Program-made: the position numbers and the translations under genes
Assembly (NCBI GenBank): GCA_020631735.1
Contig: CM036158.1
Coordinates: 84,827,914 to 84,891,913 of the forward strand
Length of the DNA: 64,000 nucleotides
Reading direction: 5' to 3'
Source: Saccharum officinarum
Lineage: Eukaryota; Streptophyta; Magnoliopsida; Poales; Poaceae
Shown: positions 19,401 to 31,700 of the stretch, one piece after another
How the letters are laid out: every line of letters starts with the position of its first letter
Position numbering within the stretch: position 1 is the stretch's first letter
The notes under the pieces: model-generated
What the model saw: only the letters and a program-made list of their open reading frames with translations
Told to the model about the DNA's origin: nothing
Databases searched by the model: none

Positions 19401-21640
19401 AGAATCCCCCAAGCTTACCCTTTGCTAGTCCCTTAGCAAAGCCTAATTAGATAAATTTAGAACAGGAGTTGCTATAATGTTTTCACGCCTTAAAAGTACA
19501 CATGCTTTCAAACAAAAAAATCTCCTCCGAATTAAACAAAACTGCTCTAACTTTCAGACTCACCCATATTACCTTCAACTATGGATCTTCTTAGCCTTCA
19601 CTTGGGTCTTGAGCAATTGAAAGACAGAACAAATAAGTCAAGCACTATGTCTCAAGCTCTTCGCTTGACCGATATTTCGGAGTTTTTGTAAGTTTTAAAA
19701 ATAAAACTTAGAGCTTTATTGTATGACACTCTCAAATCTCTGAATATATGTGGTATTTGTAGATCATTACCAAGGCATTAACAATGTTATGCCTTTCTCT
19801 CCATACAACTAAGGATTATAGTGGAGCTCATAGGAGTGGCAAAACAAGGAAAAACATACTTGTAATTCATATATTGTAAAGTCAAACAATAAATTTAAAG
19901 AGAGTTAAGTCATACAATCAAATCAAGATGTGCATATGTATAAAATATGTTGGATAGGTATATATAGGGTGTCTAATTTTAATTCTACTTTTGCTCTTTT
20001 GAAGATATTTCTCTAATTTGGATTTGAAAATAATTGCAGAAAAACATGGGCTATCTTTATTTTTCTTTCTTTTTTTAGGTGGGCTTTTGCCCCTAATTCT
20101 ACTTCGAACACTTGTCCATTTTTTCTCTCTTTTTTTATAGCCACATGTCTTTTCTTTCTGCATACAAAATATTTAAGAGAGATTGCAGTAAGAAATTAGA
20201 GCATTTATTAGGGGCTGTCCTATAGGTTAAGTTTTTGGGTGTTCTCTTCATGTGTAGGAGAAAAATATTTTAAGGTGGATCTGAGTGAAAAATGGAGAAT
20301 GATTACGCCTATTCCCAGTGTAGAAATAGTGCATATGTGGGTGGTGTGTACGTGATCTTAATTTTAAAAACATGACAAACCTCTCATAAGGTATACAACA
20401 AAGCTCAACTAAACTTAATTCAAAACAAGCAACATATATGAGCAAAGATTTTCTTATCAAAAATGTATATTATATCTGGCTTTGATAAGAATTTAAGCTT
20501 TGTCATACAAGAGCTCATCATAATTTTTAAATTTTCAAAAGATAAATTTCTAGAACTTAGTATTGCTAGGAACAAGATAAATAGCAGCTCAGACTTTCTC
20601 ATATCATATCCCTCAATCACCTAGACTTAGATCAAGCATATGCTACCTACAAGTTTCAGGTTTAAAGTGAATTCTTATATCAAAGCAGTAATATGCAAAA
20701 CTCAGGAGAATTTAAGGTTGAAAACTAGGCACTTGAAAGGAATTACGACAGAGCAACTATTTATCATCTCCAATGCAAAATTTTAATCTTGATCCTTTTA
20801 TTTGACTCTTAACTAGATAAAAATATAAACTTTAATTCACTATGATCACACCTTAATATAATTAAGACTTACTAAGATATGCACTTTTATTTGGTTTTAG
20901 CTGTTATGTATCTTTTTATTTCTTTTTAACTAATAGACTTGAAAAATAATAATAAGACTGTAGATCTTAGCTAGATAAGCGGGGAATGCTCCTTCCCTAA
21001 ATTAGATGTGGTTGTGGTCGGTTATTGAATGAACTTCAGAGCGAGTTTGTCAGCAGCAGCTGGTTGCCACTGAGCAGACTCTTTCTTTAGTCATAGTATT
21101 GTCCTACAAAATTTATATTCCAACAAGAACACCAAAACTTGAAGCTTAGATTATACAAGGGGTTAGCGGTCAGCTAAACCAGCAATTGAATATTCTTATG
21201 ATTTTATTTAACTTGATATACTTTAGCAGGAATTATTCTATCTTCTTCTCTCTCTTTTTTTAGGATTTTTATTTTATGATGCAATTAAGTAATAATAAAT
21301 GACATGCATGCATATTTATTTTGATGCCACCACAGTAAATATTCCTATGGGAAATTATCATAAGTTTATTCACATGGGGCTTTAGTATTTTTAATAATGC
21401 ATAAGTAAGAGCAATAAGGATTTTTTCTATGCGCAATAAAGTAAATATATTTTTGTTTTCTTAATGTGCAACAATAGTAAATATGATAGAGTATATATAT
21501 ATTAATACCATGATGACAAGTATCTAATAAAGTCTTTTTATTTTCTTTTTAATAATGCAAGATGTATGAAATAAATTTAACTAACAAATGTATTTAGATA
21601 ACTACCATTATTACCTCATGGCAAGGGTGCAGCATTTAAA
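19401..21640 (-). other. Polypurine tract and non-coding spacer of E2
   Basis: AGAATCCCCCAAGCTT at 19401-19416 is a purine-rich tract on the minus strand beside the LTR. The remaining 2.2 kb is AT-rich and lacks a convincing ORF. Its left part (to about 20420) is homologous to the spacer of element A. 20420-21640 is also AT-rich with poly-A/T runs and shows nothing else. Confidence 0.55.
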
Positions 21641-21659
21641 GTCTACTGACAGGACTGGG

Positions 21660-22536
21660 AAGGAGAAAGTACTTACTTATCAGTTGCATCATCTGATCCT
21701 GATGACGGTTTAGATGCCTGTTCTTCTTGCGGTGTTGCGAACGTTACCTTCTTCTCCTTCCACATCTTGACTCGGTTCTTCGTAAGTTCGGCTTCTTCTT
21801 TTAGAGCTAGCTCTTATCTCTCAGCTTCTATCTCTCACACGTTCCAGCGAGGTTCTTTGACTGGCACATCTTCAATCTTTTCAGCTTTTACTTTTAGTTC
21901 GAGGACTACATCATTGGATCTCGTAACTCTAGAAAATCTAGCCCATCTATCCTTGAATGAACGGTGACAGGATTGGCGCCTCCTCCTTGATCGGGACTTC
22001 TTTAGCTGTTCATGGTTAGTATAACTATTAAATTGATAGCATATCTTTGGAAGTCGGAAAAGAATTTATCCAGATCCAATGTAGATGACTGCGCCGGTGG
22101 TGTTAAGGAAAGGTCTCCCTAAGATGATCGGTGTGTCTTCATCTCCTGGCATGTCGAGGACCAGGAAGTCGGCACGAACATAGTAATCTTAAATTTTTAC
22201 CAGGACGTCCTTTGCTATGCCTTCAGGCCATCTCAACGACTGGTCCGCCATCTGCAGCTACATATAGGTCGGGTATAATTGTTCGTTACCAAATAAATAC
22301 TCATATGTTACCTTTGACATTATGTTAGCACCCGATCCAATGTCACAGAAGGTGTTGCGAAAGATCTTTTGGTTGATTGTGCATTCAATTATTGGTACTT
22401 CGAGATCATCCTTCTTGACTAGAAATGGTGGTGTGAGCAAATGGTCGCTCTCTGCGTTGACTGTATTGATCATCTTGATAGTTTCTTCTAGCACTTGGCT
22501 GAGCTTGTTCCTCCTCCGTTTTCTGTTGTTCTTTTT
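21660..22536 (-). pseudogene. E2 protease domain 2 and basic C-terminal tail (copy 1)
   Basis: Downstream of the Sirevirus, the minus strand encodes a Lys/Arg-rich stretch, then a retropepsin-type domain. Its active-site segment is CDIGSGANIMSK (residue about 57 of the 22494-22258 frame), followed by a MADQSLRWPEG segment and the second hallmark IILGRPFL (about 22100). Two in-frame stops lie near 22190 and 22070. A charged tail follows (RWARFSRVTRS, later VKMWKEKKVTFATPQEEQ) to a stop near 21660. This is the Athila/Tat type of aspartic protease, which cuts the retrotransposon polyprotein. Its Gly after the catalytic Asp segment is intact, unlike protease 1. No RT follows; non-coding spacer begins at once. 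Confidence 0.65.
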
Positions 22537-22541
22537 CTTGG
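22537..22541. repeat. Target-site duplication of the Sirevirus, left (CTTGG)
   Basis: CTTGG directly precedes the TGAAAGG LTR terminus and is repeated at 35978-35982. Confidence 0.85.
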
Positions 22542-24159
22542 TGAAAGGATCAAGATGCCCAAGAGGGGGGTGAATTGGGCTTTTCTAAAAATTAATTGCA
22601 AGAATTAAATCCTACAAGCCAAACTTCACCCCTAGGCCTACTAGTGTTCCTTGTGATTCTACCGATAAAAGTTTTGCACCCAAAGTTCCAATCCTAGACT
22701 AGCATGGCAATTCTAGAAAAGTAAACAAGCAATGAAAGTAATGCATGAAAGTAAATGCTTGAAAGTAAGGGTTAGGAACACAGCAATATTTTGCCGAGGT
22801 ATCAGAGAGTCGCCACTCCCCACTAGTCCTCGTTGGAGCACCCGCGCAAAGGTGTAGCTCCCCCTTGATCCGCGCAAGGATCAAGTGCTCTCTACGGGTT
22901 GATTCTTCGACACTCCGTCGCGGTGAATCACCCAAAACCGCTCACAACTTGAGTTGAGTCACCCACATTCTCGTCGGATGATCACCAAACTCCCAATCAC
23001 CACCAAACCGTCTAGGTGATGGCGATCATCAAGAGTAACAAGCTAGAACTCTCACTTAACCACAACAAGCCTAATGAGAAGATGGATGCACACTTGCTAT
23101 ACTCTTGTCACTAGTGAGGAATCACAAACTTTGATTCTCAAACCACTATCCTCACTAGGGCTCTTGCACTCCCTTACACTCTAAAGGTGTTTCTTAGCTG
23201 AACAAATGAGCAAGAGACCTCTAAAAGAGGTGGAGGGGATGTATTTATACACCCCTCAGACAAATCCAACCGTTATCTGTCGAATCAGCAAAATGCGCAC
23301 TGACTAGACGCGCCGGTCGACATGACCGGACGCGTCGGTCAAGTGTAACGGTCGGAAACCGAAAGTTACGCTGAGTGACCGGACGCACCGATCAGAGATG
23401 ACCAGACGCGCCGATCAGGGATGACCAGACGCGTCCGATCATGCAAGAACCTTACTGGAAACTGATCTGACGCTCGATCGCGTCCGATCATAGCTGACCG
23501 GACGCGTCAGGTCAGCTCGGGACCTTACTGGAACATGACCAGATGCACCGATCACTTCACAGTCGTGTCTGATTACACTATTTACCCTCTGGAATACGTG
23601 TCAGACTGACCACCGCGTCCGGTCCTCTCAAGGACCACGTCCGGTCGATCAGTTAAACCCACACTGTCTTGTTAGTACTGACCGGACGCGTCCGGTCATG
23701 ACCAGGACCGCGTTCGGTCATGGGTAAACTGCTCAAACGACTTCTAAACGCGACGCAACTTGAACCAAGTTGCTTCCAATTGAACTCTGAGCTTTTCTAG
23801 AGCTACCTAGTGCTAAGTTTGACAAGTGTGCACCACACCTAAACAGAAGACTCACCTAGGTCAAGCTACTCGCTCATGCCCCCTTTATAGTACGGTCAAA
23901 GGAAGAAACAAAAGATCCTAACAACTATTCCAAATGTAACTCAACACCTTGATATCCAGAACTAACCATCCTTAATCTTGTCGTTGATCCTTTGAAAACC
24001 AAAATGATTTCCATCAAGGGACATGAATACCATATTGCCCAAAGCAGTTATCATCTCCATGACCTAACTTACCAACGTTTCTGCAAAACACACGTTAGTC
24101 TTGGTAATAATGCATTGTCATCAATTGCCAAAACCAACACCGGGGCCTAGATGCTTTCA
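22542..24159 (-). repeat. Sirevirus 3' LTR (copy 1)
   Basis: 1618 bp, plus-strand ends TGAAAGGATCAAGATG and CCTAGATGCTTTCA. It carries the palindrome-rich zone (about 23290-23720) and TATA box (23249-23242, minus). It differs from the 5' LTR by scattered substitutions and small indels (a few per cent by eye), so the insertion is not recent. Confidence 0.9.
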
Positions 24160-24173
24160 ATCTCCCCCTTTTT
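24160..24173 (-). promoter_or_regulatory. Sirevirus primary polypurine tract (copy 1)
   Basis: The minus strand reads AAAAAGGGGGAGAT immediately before the 3' LTR (TGAAAGC). Two more purine-rich signatures lie upstream, at 24553-24541 (AAAGGGGGAGAG) and 24530-24521 (CAGGGGGAGT). This matches the multiple-polypurine-tract pattern of Sireviruses. Confidence 0.8.
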
Positions 24174-24577
24174 GGTGATTGATGACAACACTTAGATTTA
24201 GAAGATATGAGTTGAGGTTTTCGATCATGCTTGGTTCACATAAGCATAAAGCTGTAAGCATAAGGGGTTAGTCATTGCTTATGTGTTCCAAGCCAACTGA
24301 GTGTACTCATAAGATAAAACATGAAGAGTTAGTACACATAAAACATAGCTCATATGAAATCGGAGTAAGGCACGGAAGCACAACCTTATGAGCTAAACAC
24401 CATTAAGTGACATAAATATAAAGATATAGTCTCACAAACTCATAGTCACACAATGCAGGGCGAGAAAGTAAACATGATGCATGAATGTAGCACACAAGAA
24501 AAACAAAACCCTCTATCAACACTCCCCCTGAATCTATGCTCTCTCTCCCCCTTTGGCATCAACCGCCAAAAACTAAT

Positions 24578-27009
24578 CTAAGGATCTGACGGGGGAACAG
24601 AAGCTATCGTGTCAGGTGCCGAGGAGCGCGGAGTGATCACGAACTGTGAAGTATCCTTCTCAGACTCTAAACTATCAGGCTGACCCTCTGTAGATGGACG
24701 TGGCAGTGAAGCAGTCTGGGTCTGTAGAGGAGGTGCAGCAACTGAGGGTGTAGAAGCAACTATAGGATCAGTCACTGTCGCTTGAGCCTAAAAGACACCT
24801 AGAGTGGGAGGATCTGTAGATGCAACTGAAAATGGTAGAGTATCTGTAGTGGCAGCCCCTGTCACTGGAAATGCAGCAGTCTCTGAAGCCGACATGTCTG
24901 TGGTAGTCATAAAGGTAGAATATGACGGTGTTGGCTGTCCAGTCAGCTCACTGTATGTAGCACTGAAATCAGGGAATGCAGTGCCTGAGAGGAGGTGAGG
25001 TCCCGGCTGAGCTAGTGGAGTAAACCCTATCTGGATAGGCGTGTAGCTCGGAGACTAAAACGTCTGCGGTACCTGCTGCTGGGGGGAGGTGTACTGAAAG
25101 CTCGGCTACCCCTGACTCTGAGGTCCACTGGACTGTAAGGCTGGAGTCAGGATAGACGGTGGTGGCGGTACTCCCACAGTGACAAGGTGGCGCAGGAGCT
25201 CTAGGTACTGCTGCTGAGTGGCTGCCTGCTGCCTCTGCATCTCGAACTGCTATCGCTAGAACTCGAGCTGCTGTCTCTGGAGCTCATCCTAGCGAGCCTG
25301 AATCTATGCGAATGCTGCAGCTGAGTCCTGTGCCTATCGCTGCATCTAGATCTCCTGTCTCTCCTGGGCCTAGGTCAACCTCTCAAGTATAGCCACCATG
25401 GCTGGATCTGAGCGGGAGGTTGAGCCAGAGCCACCGGCCTCATGGTCGTGAGGCCGAGGAGAGCGGTACCGGGGGATGGGCTGATAATCCTCATCTGTGC
25501 TGTCAGTGGCCACATCCTCGCCTTGATCAGCTGGCTGAGCATCTAGATCTATGAGTTCTGCCTCAGCAAGACCCTTAACGGTCTCATCCTGCTCAGCAGC
25601 TGTCTCTGGTACCTCTGGCCTCTGACGCTGTCCTAGGCCAGGTGCCTACTCTCTGGTCACTAATGCCCATAGCTAGCGGATGTCATACTCTGGGAAGGCT
25701 ATGGTGGTATAAGAAATTTCAGCTCTAATCTCTGCAGGCAACTCACAAGCAGACCTGATGATGAAGTAAATCCAGTGAGCATATGGTAGCTGCATGTGAC
25801 CCTTGAAGCCCTCTGCCAAGGTATCCTCCATCTCACAAAGCATTAGATCCCAAAGGTCAAACGGGGTCTATGAGACAAGGTGATGTACAACCCACAGCTG
25901 CATGCGAGTCAGACCCTCTCTGTATCTAAGCCTCGGAAGAAGTGTCCTCCTCACTATAGCATCCAGTACTCTGGCTATGGGTGTCAGGCTGGCTGGTGTA
26001 CGTCGAGACCCTCGCCAAAAGGCTCATGGAAACAGGGTCGGATCATATCAGTAGGGGGCACTGTCCCGCCGTGAGGGCGTCTCGGAGGAGCAGTCTGTCC
26101 AAAACACAGCTGATGGATCTTGGTCTCTGAAGCAGGGAGTCTGAGAATCTCCCGTACCCTAGTGCTGTATAATCTGCGGTCACGGCCTCTGAAAGCAAAG
26201 TGAATGAACTGATGTGCTGGGTCAATCCACAGTGAGGAGTAAAACTCTCTGACCCAGGTCCTGTAGTACGCTCTAGTCCGTCCAAGAAGATCTGATAGTC
26301 TAGGTAGAAAGGACAGATGCGGACAAAGCTGCTCACCAACCACCTCAACTAAGGCCTCCAGTCGACAGACTCTCTGAGGTCTGAAAGCAATCCCGCTGTC
26401 GACATAGGCCCTGTAGAAATCCTCGTGCAGAGGAGTGTAGAAGCTCTCTGATGCCCAGGGATCCCGCTAGGGTGGGAACCACCGAGTGACCTCAACAAAT
26501 CTGAGGGCCTGGACCTGTCTAGCTGTAGCACCCCTGAGGTCAAAATGCTCAACAGGGGGGTGACCTCTAGCTCTGGGAGGTGGACGACCTCCACGACGCT
26601 GACCCTCTGGCCTGGGAGTCACCTGAGCTCGCGTGCGTCCTGAGCGACGACGCTGTGGAGTCTAAACTGTCTGCTCCTCAGTCTCCTCTGGATCCTCTGT
26701 AGGCTGCTCTGCAGGGGCATCAACTGTCTTCTCTGTGGCCTCCACTGTCTCCTCTGTGGCCTCTATACCGAGTTATCGACCTTCAAGGTGAAAGTGACTC
26801 TCGCTAATACGAATACCACTGCTCCTACCACCTCTCTCTGCTGCCTCTGCTACATCTGCAACTGCCTGAGCTACCTCTGCCTCTGTAAGAGTTCTCTTCC
26901 TTTTCTTGGCAGCAATTTTTACTCACTTCCCGCGAGCTACCTCTGTCCTCCGGGGGGGACTGTCATCCCTATCACTAGGTGCCCTACCAGCATTCTTGCA
27001 ACGAACCAT
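24578..27009 (-). pseudogene. Sirevirus env-like region (copy 1)
   Basis: The likely start is the ATG at 27009 (MVRCKNAGRAPSD). A basic, charged N-terminus with Ala/Glu-rich repeats follows, then a conserved globular segment (about 26343-25984) with RTWVREFYSSLWID, VREILRLPAS and PHGG motifs. A Gln/Glu coiled coil (about 25350-25200) and a long Ser/Thr/Pro-rich tail complete it, ending at 24578. This is the ORF found after pol in grass Sireviruses and called env-like by position. I see no obvious signal peptide or transmembrane helix. It is broken by many stops and frame changes. Several TAG stops here arise from CAG codons intact in copy 2 (for example near 25252-25259), while copy 2 has other private stops. 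Confidence 0.65.
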
Positions 27010-28250
27010 ACTGACAAGCGGCTGTACTGAGACAAACTGGAAAGAGCAGATGATGTACTGACACTCGTGAGGCTTGGCCTCAATCCGTATCCACAGGCTT
27101 GGCCTCGGATTCACAACTGATCACCTGACACACTCAGCACTGACAGGACAAACTGAAACGATAGAATAGATGGATCTACTATAAGCAACATATATTGTCT
27201 AAAAGATAAGTGAGATCCTAATAAGAGTAAGCATGTAAGGTAAGATATGAACGGACCATGATAGCTACCTCGACGAGCGATGATCTGATGAGCAGAAGAC
27301 GATCTTGTCGCGTTAGGGTTACCCGGAGACGGTGGTCGAAACCCTGGAGTACCGAGAGATCGACAATCGAATTAGTAATTCACCAGAAAATCAATGGTAA
27401 ACCCTAATCCAAGGAGAAAACGTCACCTTGCGGAGACAGAGACGATCGCGGAGACAGAGACTCGCGAAAAGTCTCGGCGAACGAATCGGTGGCTAGGGTT
27501 AGGGTTTTTCGCGGCGGTGGGCGAGGTCCTCAGAGGTGGGCGCGCGCGGTAGGGAGAGAGCTCGAGGTGGAGCTAGGGCGCGGGCTGCTCTAGGGGCTCC
27601 AGCGGCGCGGCTACGGCGGCGCGGCTCCGGCGAGGTCACTGTGGCGGCTGTGGACGCGCTGCGGAGGCTGGGCTGCACGGCGCGGGCGCGGCGGCGCTGC
27701 GGCACGGTGCGGGCGCGGCTGTGGCTGCGAGCAGGGGCGCGCGGCGGTGGTGGCACGACAGCTCGACGAGGAAGACACGCTCGGGATACGGCGAGTACGG
27801 CGGCGGCGGATGAAAAAGACAAAGGAGCGAGATCCAATCGTACGGTTAAAAAGGGTGAGATCCATTTTTCGCCTGATGACCGGACACGGTGGTCGAATGA
27901 CCAGACGCGGTGGAGGCAGCGTCCGGTCACATTCCAGTAAGCTCCTGGAATGACCGGACGCGTCCGATTATCCATGATCGGACGCTGACAGCGTCCGGTC
28001 AGATATTGCCCGGAAAGATAGAATGGATGACCGAACGCGGTGTGGTTACCGGGACCGGACGCGGTGGTCGGCAGAGGCGCGTCCGGTGCAGCTTCCGGTT
28101 AGAGATTTCAAAGAAAAACTTCGGGAATGACCAGACGCGCTGGTGGACGCCGAGACCGGACGCGGTGGTGAAGTTGAACCGCGTCCGATGTAGCGTCCGG
28201 TCCAGCGTCCGGTCGCTGTTAAACACTCTTTTTCAAACCGATTTTTGACG
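27010..28250 (-). promoter_or_regulatory. Leader upstream of the env-like ORF: palindromes, GC-rich exon-like part, probable intron (copy 1)
   Basis: On the minus strand between pol and the env-like ATG are: a cluster of (A)CCGGACGCGG/GCGTCCGGTC motifs (28210-27880) like those of the LTR; a GC-rich stretch (27790-27490); an AACCCTAGCC-type leader and a CTCTGTCTCCG repeat; and an intron-like segment with a GTAGCTATCATGG donor near 27270 and a polypyrimidine-CGTTTCAG acceptor near 27155. Open frames on both strands in the GC-rich part (for example 27499-27975) are Arg/Pro/Ala-rich without domains, and I treat them as non-coding. The arrangement suggests a separate downstream transcription unit, but this is inference. 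Confidence 0.4.
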
Positions 28251-28251
28251 C

Positions 28252-28745
28252 GACTTCTCCCAATCAAGTTCCAATTCAAAGAGACTCAAATAAACACCAA
28301 TTGGAACCTGATATGAGTGACCTCACTTAAACCCTCAAAAATTTCAAAATATTTTTCCTTAGGCTAGTATTATTTTTAAGAAAATATTCAATAAACACCC
28401 GAGGAGCAACGTATGGCCATGCAATAGAGTTTATGAACCCTTGGGAGCTTCAAATGCTCTCTCTATTCATGGACGAACACAGAGGTTACTCAAAGCTAAA
28501 CCGAAGAGAAATGAGAAAGCAACAACCATGCATATGCAATGCAAAACAAGAAAGGAAGGCTAGGTTGCTTGTCAAGTTTGATCCATGGTTAGGCTTTTTC
28601 ACTCATCCAAAGAAGGGTTATCGTAACCGTGTTAGACAAGTCCTAGATGCATTGCAGGATATTAAACATGACATAAAATACAATGTAATGCAAGGGACAA
28701 CACAAGCTCATTTTTTAAAATTACTAGAATCAAGCACATTTAGTT
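28252..28745 (-). other. Spacer between pol and the env-like leader (copy 1)
   Basis: AT-rich and moderately conserved between the two copies. A 109-codon plus-strand open frame (28433-28762) runs antisense to the element and has no recognised domain, so it is treated as chance. Confidence 0.4.
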
Positions 28746-28751
28746 CACTTC

Positions 28752-31700
28752 TCAACCTATAAAAGGAGCCTCATCTAAAGGTTTAGTGAAGATATCCGCT
28801 AATTGATTTTCACTTCTTACACCTTCTAGTGATATATCATTTTTAGCAACATGATCTCTTAGAAAGTGGTGGCGGATATCAATGTGTTTGGTGCGAGAGT
28901 GTTGTACCGGAAAATTAGCAATTTTAACAACACTTTCATTGTCGCATAAAAGCAGCACCTTTTCAAGAACAACTCCATAGTCTAGGACGGTTTGTTTCAT
29001 GTATAAGATTTGTGCACAACAAGCCCCCACGGCAATGTATTCCGCCTCGGCGGTGGATAAAGCCACACTATTTTGCTTTTTAGATGACCAAGATACTAAG
29101 GATCTCCCAAGCAAATGGCATCCTCCGGATGTGTTTTTTCTATCAATTTTGCAACCGGCATAATCTAAATCGGAGTAGCCAACTAGTTGGAATCTAGCTC
29201 CTTTGGGGTACCAAAGTCCGATGCTTGGGTATACTTAAGATATCTTAGGATTCTTTTTATGGCACTTAGGTGAGGTTCTTTAGGGCACGCTTGAAAGCGA
29301 GCACACATGCACACACTAAACATGATGTCGGGTCTAGATGCGGTAAGGTACAACAAGCTACCAATCATAGAACGGTAAAGAGTTTGATCGATTGATTTAC
29401 CTCCCTCATCTAGGTCAAGATGTCCATTAGTTGGCATTAGGGTCTTGATTGGCTTGCATTCTTCCATATTGAATCTTTTGAGAAGATCCTTGGTATACTT
29501 TTCTTGAGAGATAAAAATCCCTTCTCTCATTTGCTTGACTTGAAACCCAAGGAAGAATGTAAGCTCACCAATCATTGACATCTCGAACTCTTTTGACATC
29601 AATTCACCAAATTCTTTGCAATAATCTTCATTTGTTGACCCGAAGATAATATCATCAACATAGACTTGACAAATGAAGATCTCTTCATTAAACTTCTTGG
29701 TGAATAGTGTGGTGTCAACCTTCCCAATAGTGAAGCCCTTCTCAATGAGGAAGTCCTGGAGGCGCTCATACCACGCTCTAGGGGCTTGCTTGAGCCCATA
29801 TAGCGCCTTGGACAACCTATAAACATGATTATGATATCTAGGGTCTTCAAACCCGGGAGGTTGTTCAACATAGACTAGTTCATTTATGAAGCCATTTAAA
29901 AAAGCAGTTTTCACATCCATTTGATATAATTTCATTTCATGATGTCATGCATATGCAAGAAGGATACGAATGGCTTCAAGTCTTGCAACGGGTGCAAAAG
30001 TCTCTCCAAAATCAAGACCTTCAACTTGAGAGAACCCTTTTGCTACTAGTCTTGTCTTGTTTCTTACTACTATGCCTTGATCATCTTGCTTGTTGCGGAA
30101 CACCCACTTGGTTCCAATGACTCTTGCACATTTTGGATGCTCTTCAAATGTCCAAACTTGATTGCGGGCGAAGTTGTTCAATTCTTCATGCATGGCATTC
30201 ACCCAATCCGGATCTTGAAGAGCTTCTTCTACATTCTTAGGTTCAAGACAAGAGACAAAAGAGTGATGTTCAACAAAAGAAGTAAACTTTTGAGATCGAG
30301 TCATTACACCCTTTGTAGGACTCCCTATGATGAGATCCTGTGGATGTGCTTGAAGTAGGGGTGAGTTTCTTCGATCAACCATTTGAGGAGTAGGATGGGA
30401 AGCATCAACATCTTGTGCTTGTGCCTCAGCTTGTTGATGAGAGACATGAGTATCTTCATTTTCAACTCTCTCATTCTAGTCATCATCTTGAGGCACATAT
30501 GATGAAGATGGTGGATTGATAATTTGTACATAGTCTTCATCATCTTTAGGCTTGATGTCTCCCACCGGCATGTTCTTCATGGCCTCTCTCAATGGTTCAT
30601 CACCTACATCATCACAATTCTCAATTGCCCCTTGGGAGCCGTTAGATTCATCAAATTCCACATCATATGTTTCTTCAACCAACCCGGTGGCATGGTTAAA
30701 TACTCTATATGCTTTGGACTTTGATGATTAGCCAATAAGAAAACCAATATCACAACGTCTTTGGAACTTTCCTAGGTGTTGACGCTTCTTGTAGATGTAG
30801 CATTTGCAACCAAACACCCGAAAGAATGAGACGTCCGGCTTTTTCCCATTTAGCAACTCATAAGGAGTCTTGCAAAGGAACTTTTGTAGGAAGAGGCGAT
30901 TTGAAGCATAGCATGCGGTGTTGATTGCCTCGGCCCACAATTTCTCCGGTGTGTTGTACTCATCTAGCATTGTTCTTGCAAGAGTGATCAAGGTCCGGTT
31001 CTTTCTCTCAACTATACCATTTTATTGAGGAGTGTAGGTTGATGAAACTTCATGCTTGATTCTCATTTCATCACAATAAGCTTCAATGTTGGTGTTGTCA
31101 AACTCTTTGCCATTATCACTTCTAATTTTCTTTATCTTGACTTCAAATTCATTTTGAGCTCTCTTTGCAAACTTCTTGAAGCAATTTGCCACTTCGGATT
31201 TGTCATGAAGAAAGAAAGTCCAAGTGTATCTTGAGTAGTCATCCACAATTACTAGGCAATAGAGATTTCCACCCAAGCTCTTGTAAGTTGTAGGACCAAA
31301 CAAATCCATGTGTAGAAGTTCTAGTACTCTTGATGTTAACATGTAGGCTTTGGTTGGATGAGTGTTTGCAACTTGTTTGCCGGCTTGACATGCACTACAA
31401 GGCTTGTTCTTCTCAAACTTTACATCCTTCAAGCCTCTCACTAACTCCTTCTTCAATAGCTTGTTGAGAGTGTTCATTCCAACATGAGCAAGCCTCCTAT
31501 GCCAAAGCCATCCAAGTGTAGTTTTGGTGAATAAACATGTCATCAAGTTTGTATCTTCGGAGGTGAAGTCAACAAGATAGAGATTATTGTATCTAAAACC
31601 CTTGAAAATCACTTGCTTGTCATCTATCTTTGTAACAACCACTTCATTTAGACTAAACAAGCATTGGTAGCCAAGGTCACAAAGTTGCCCAACGGATAGT

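Noticed and set aside
27499..28248. Open frames on both strands in the GC-rich leader (also 44860-45609), up to 158 codons
   Set aside because: Arg/Pro/Ala-rich, mutually overlapping, no domains. GC-rich sequence lacks stop codons by chance.
28433..28762. 109-codon plus-strand ORF (also 45794-46123)
   Set aside because: Antisense to the retrotransposon, no recognised domain, overlaps the end of pol.
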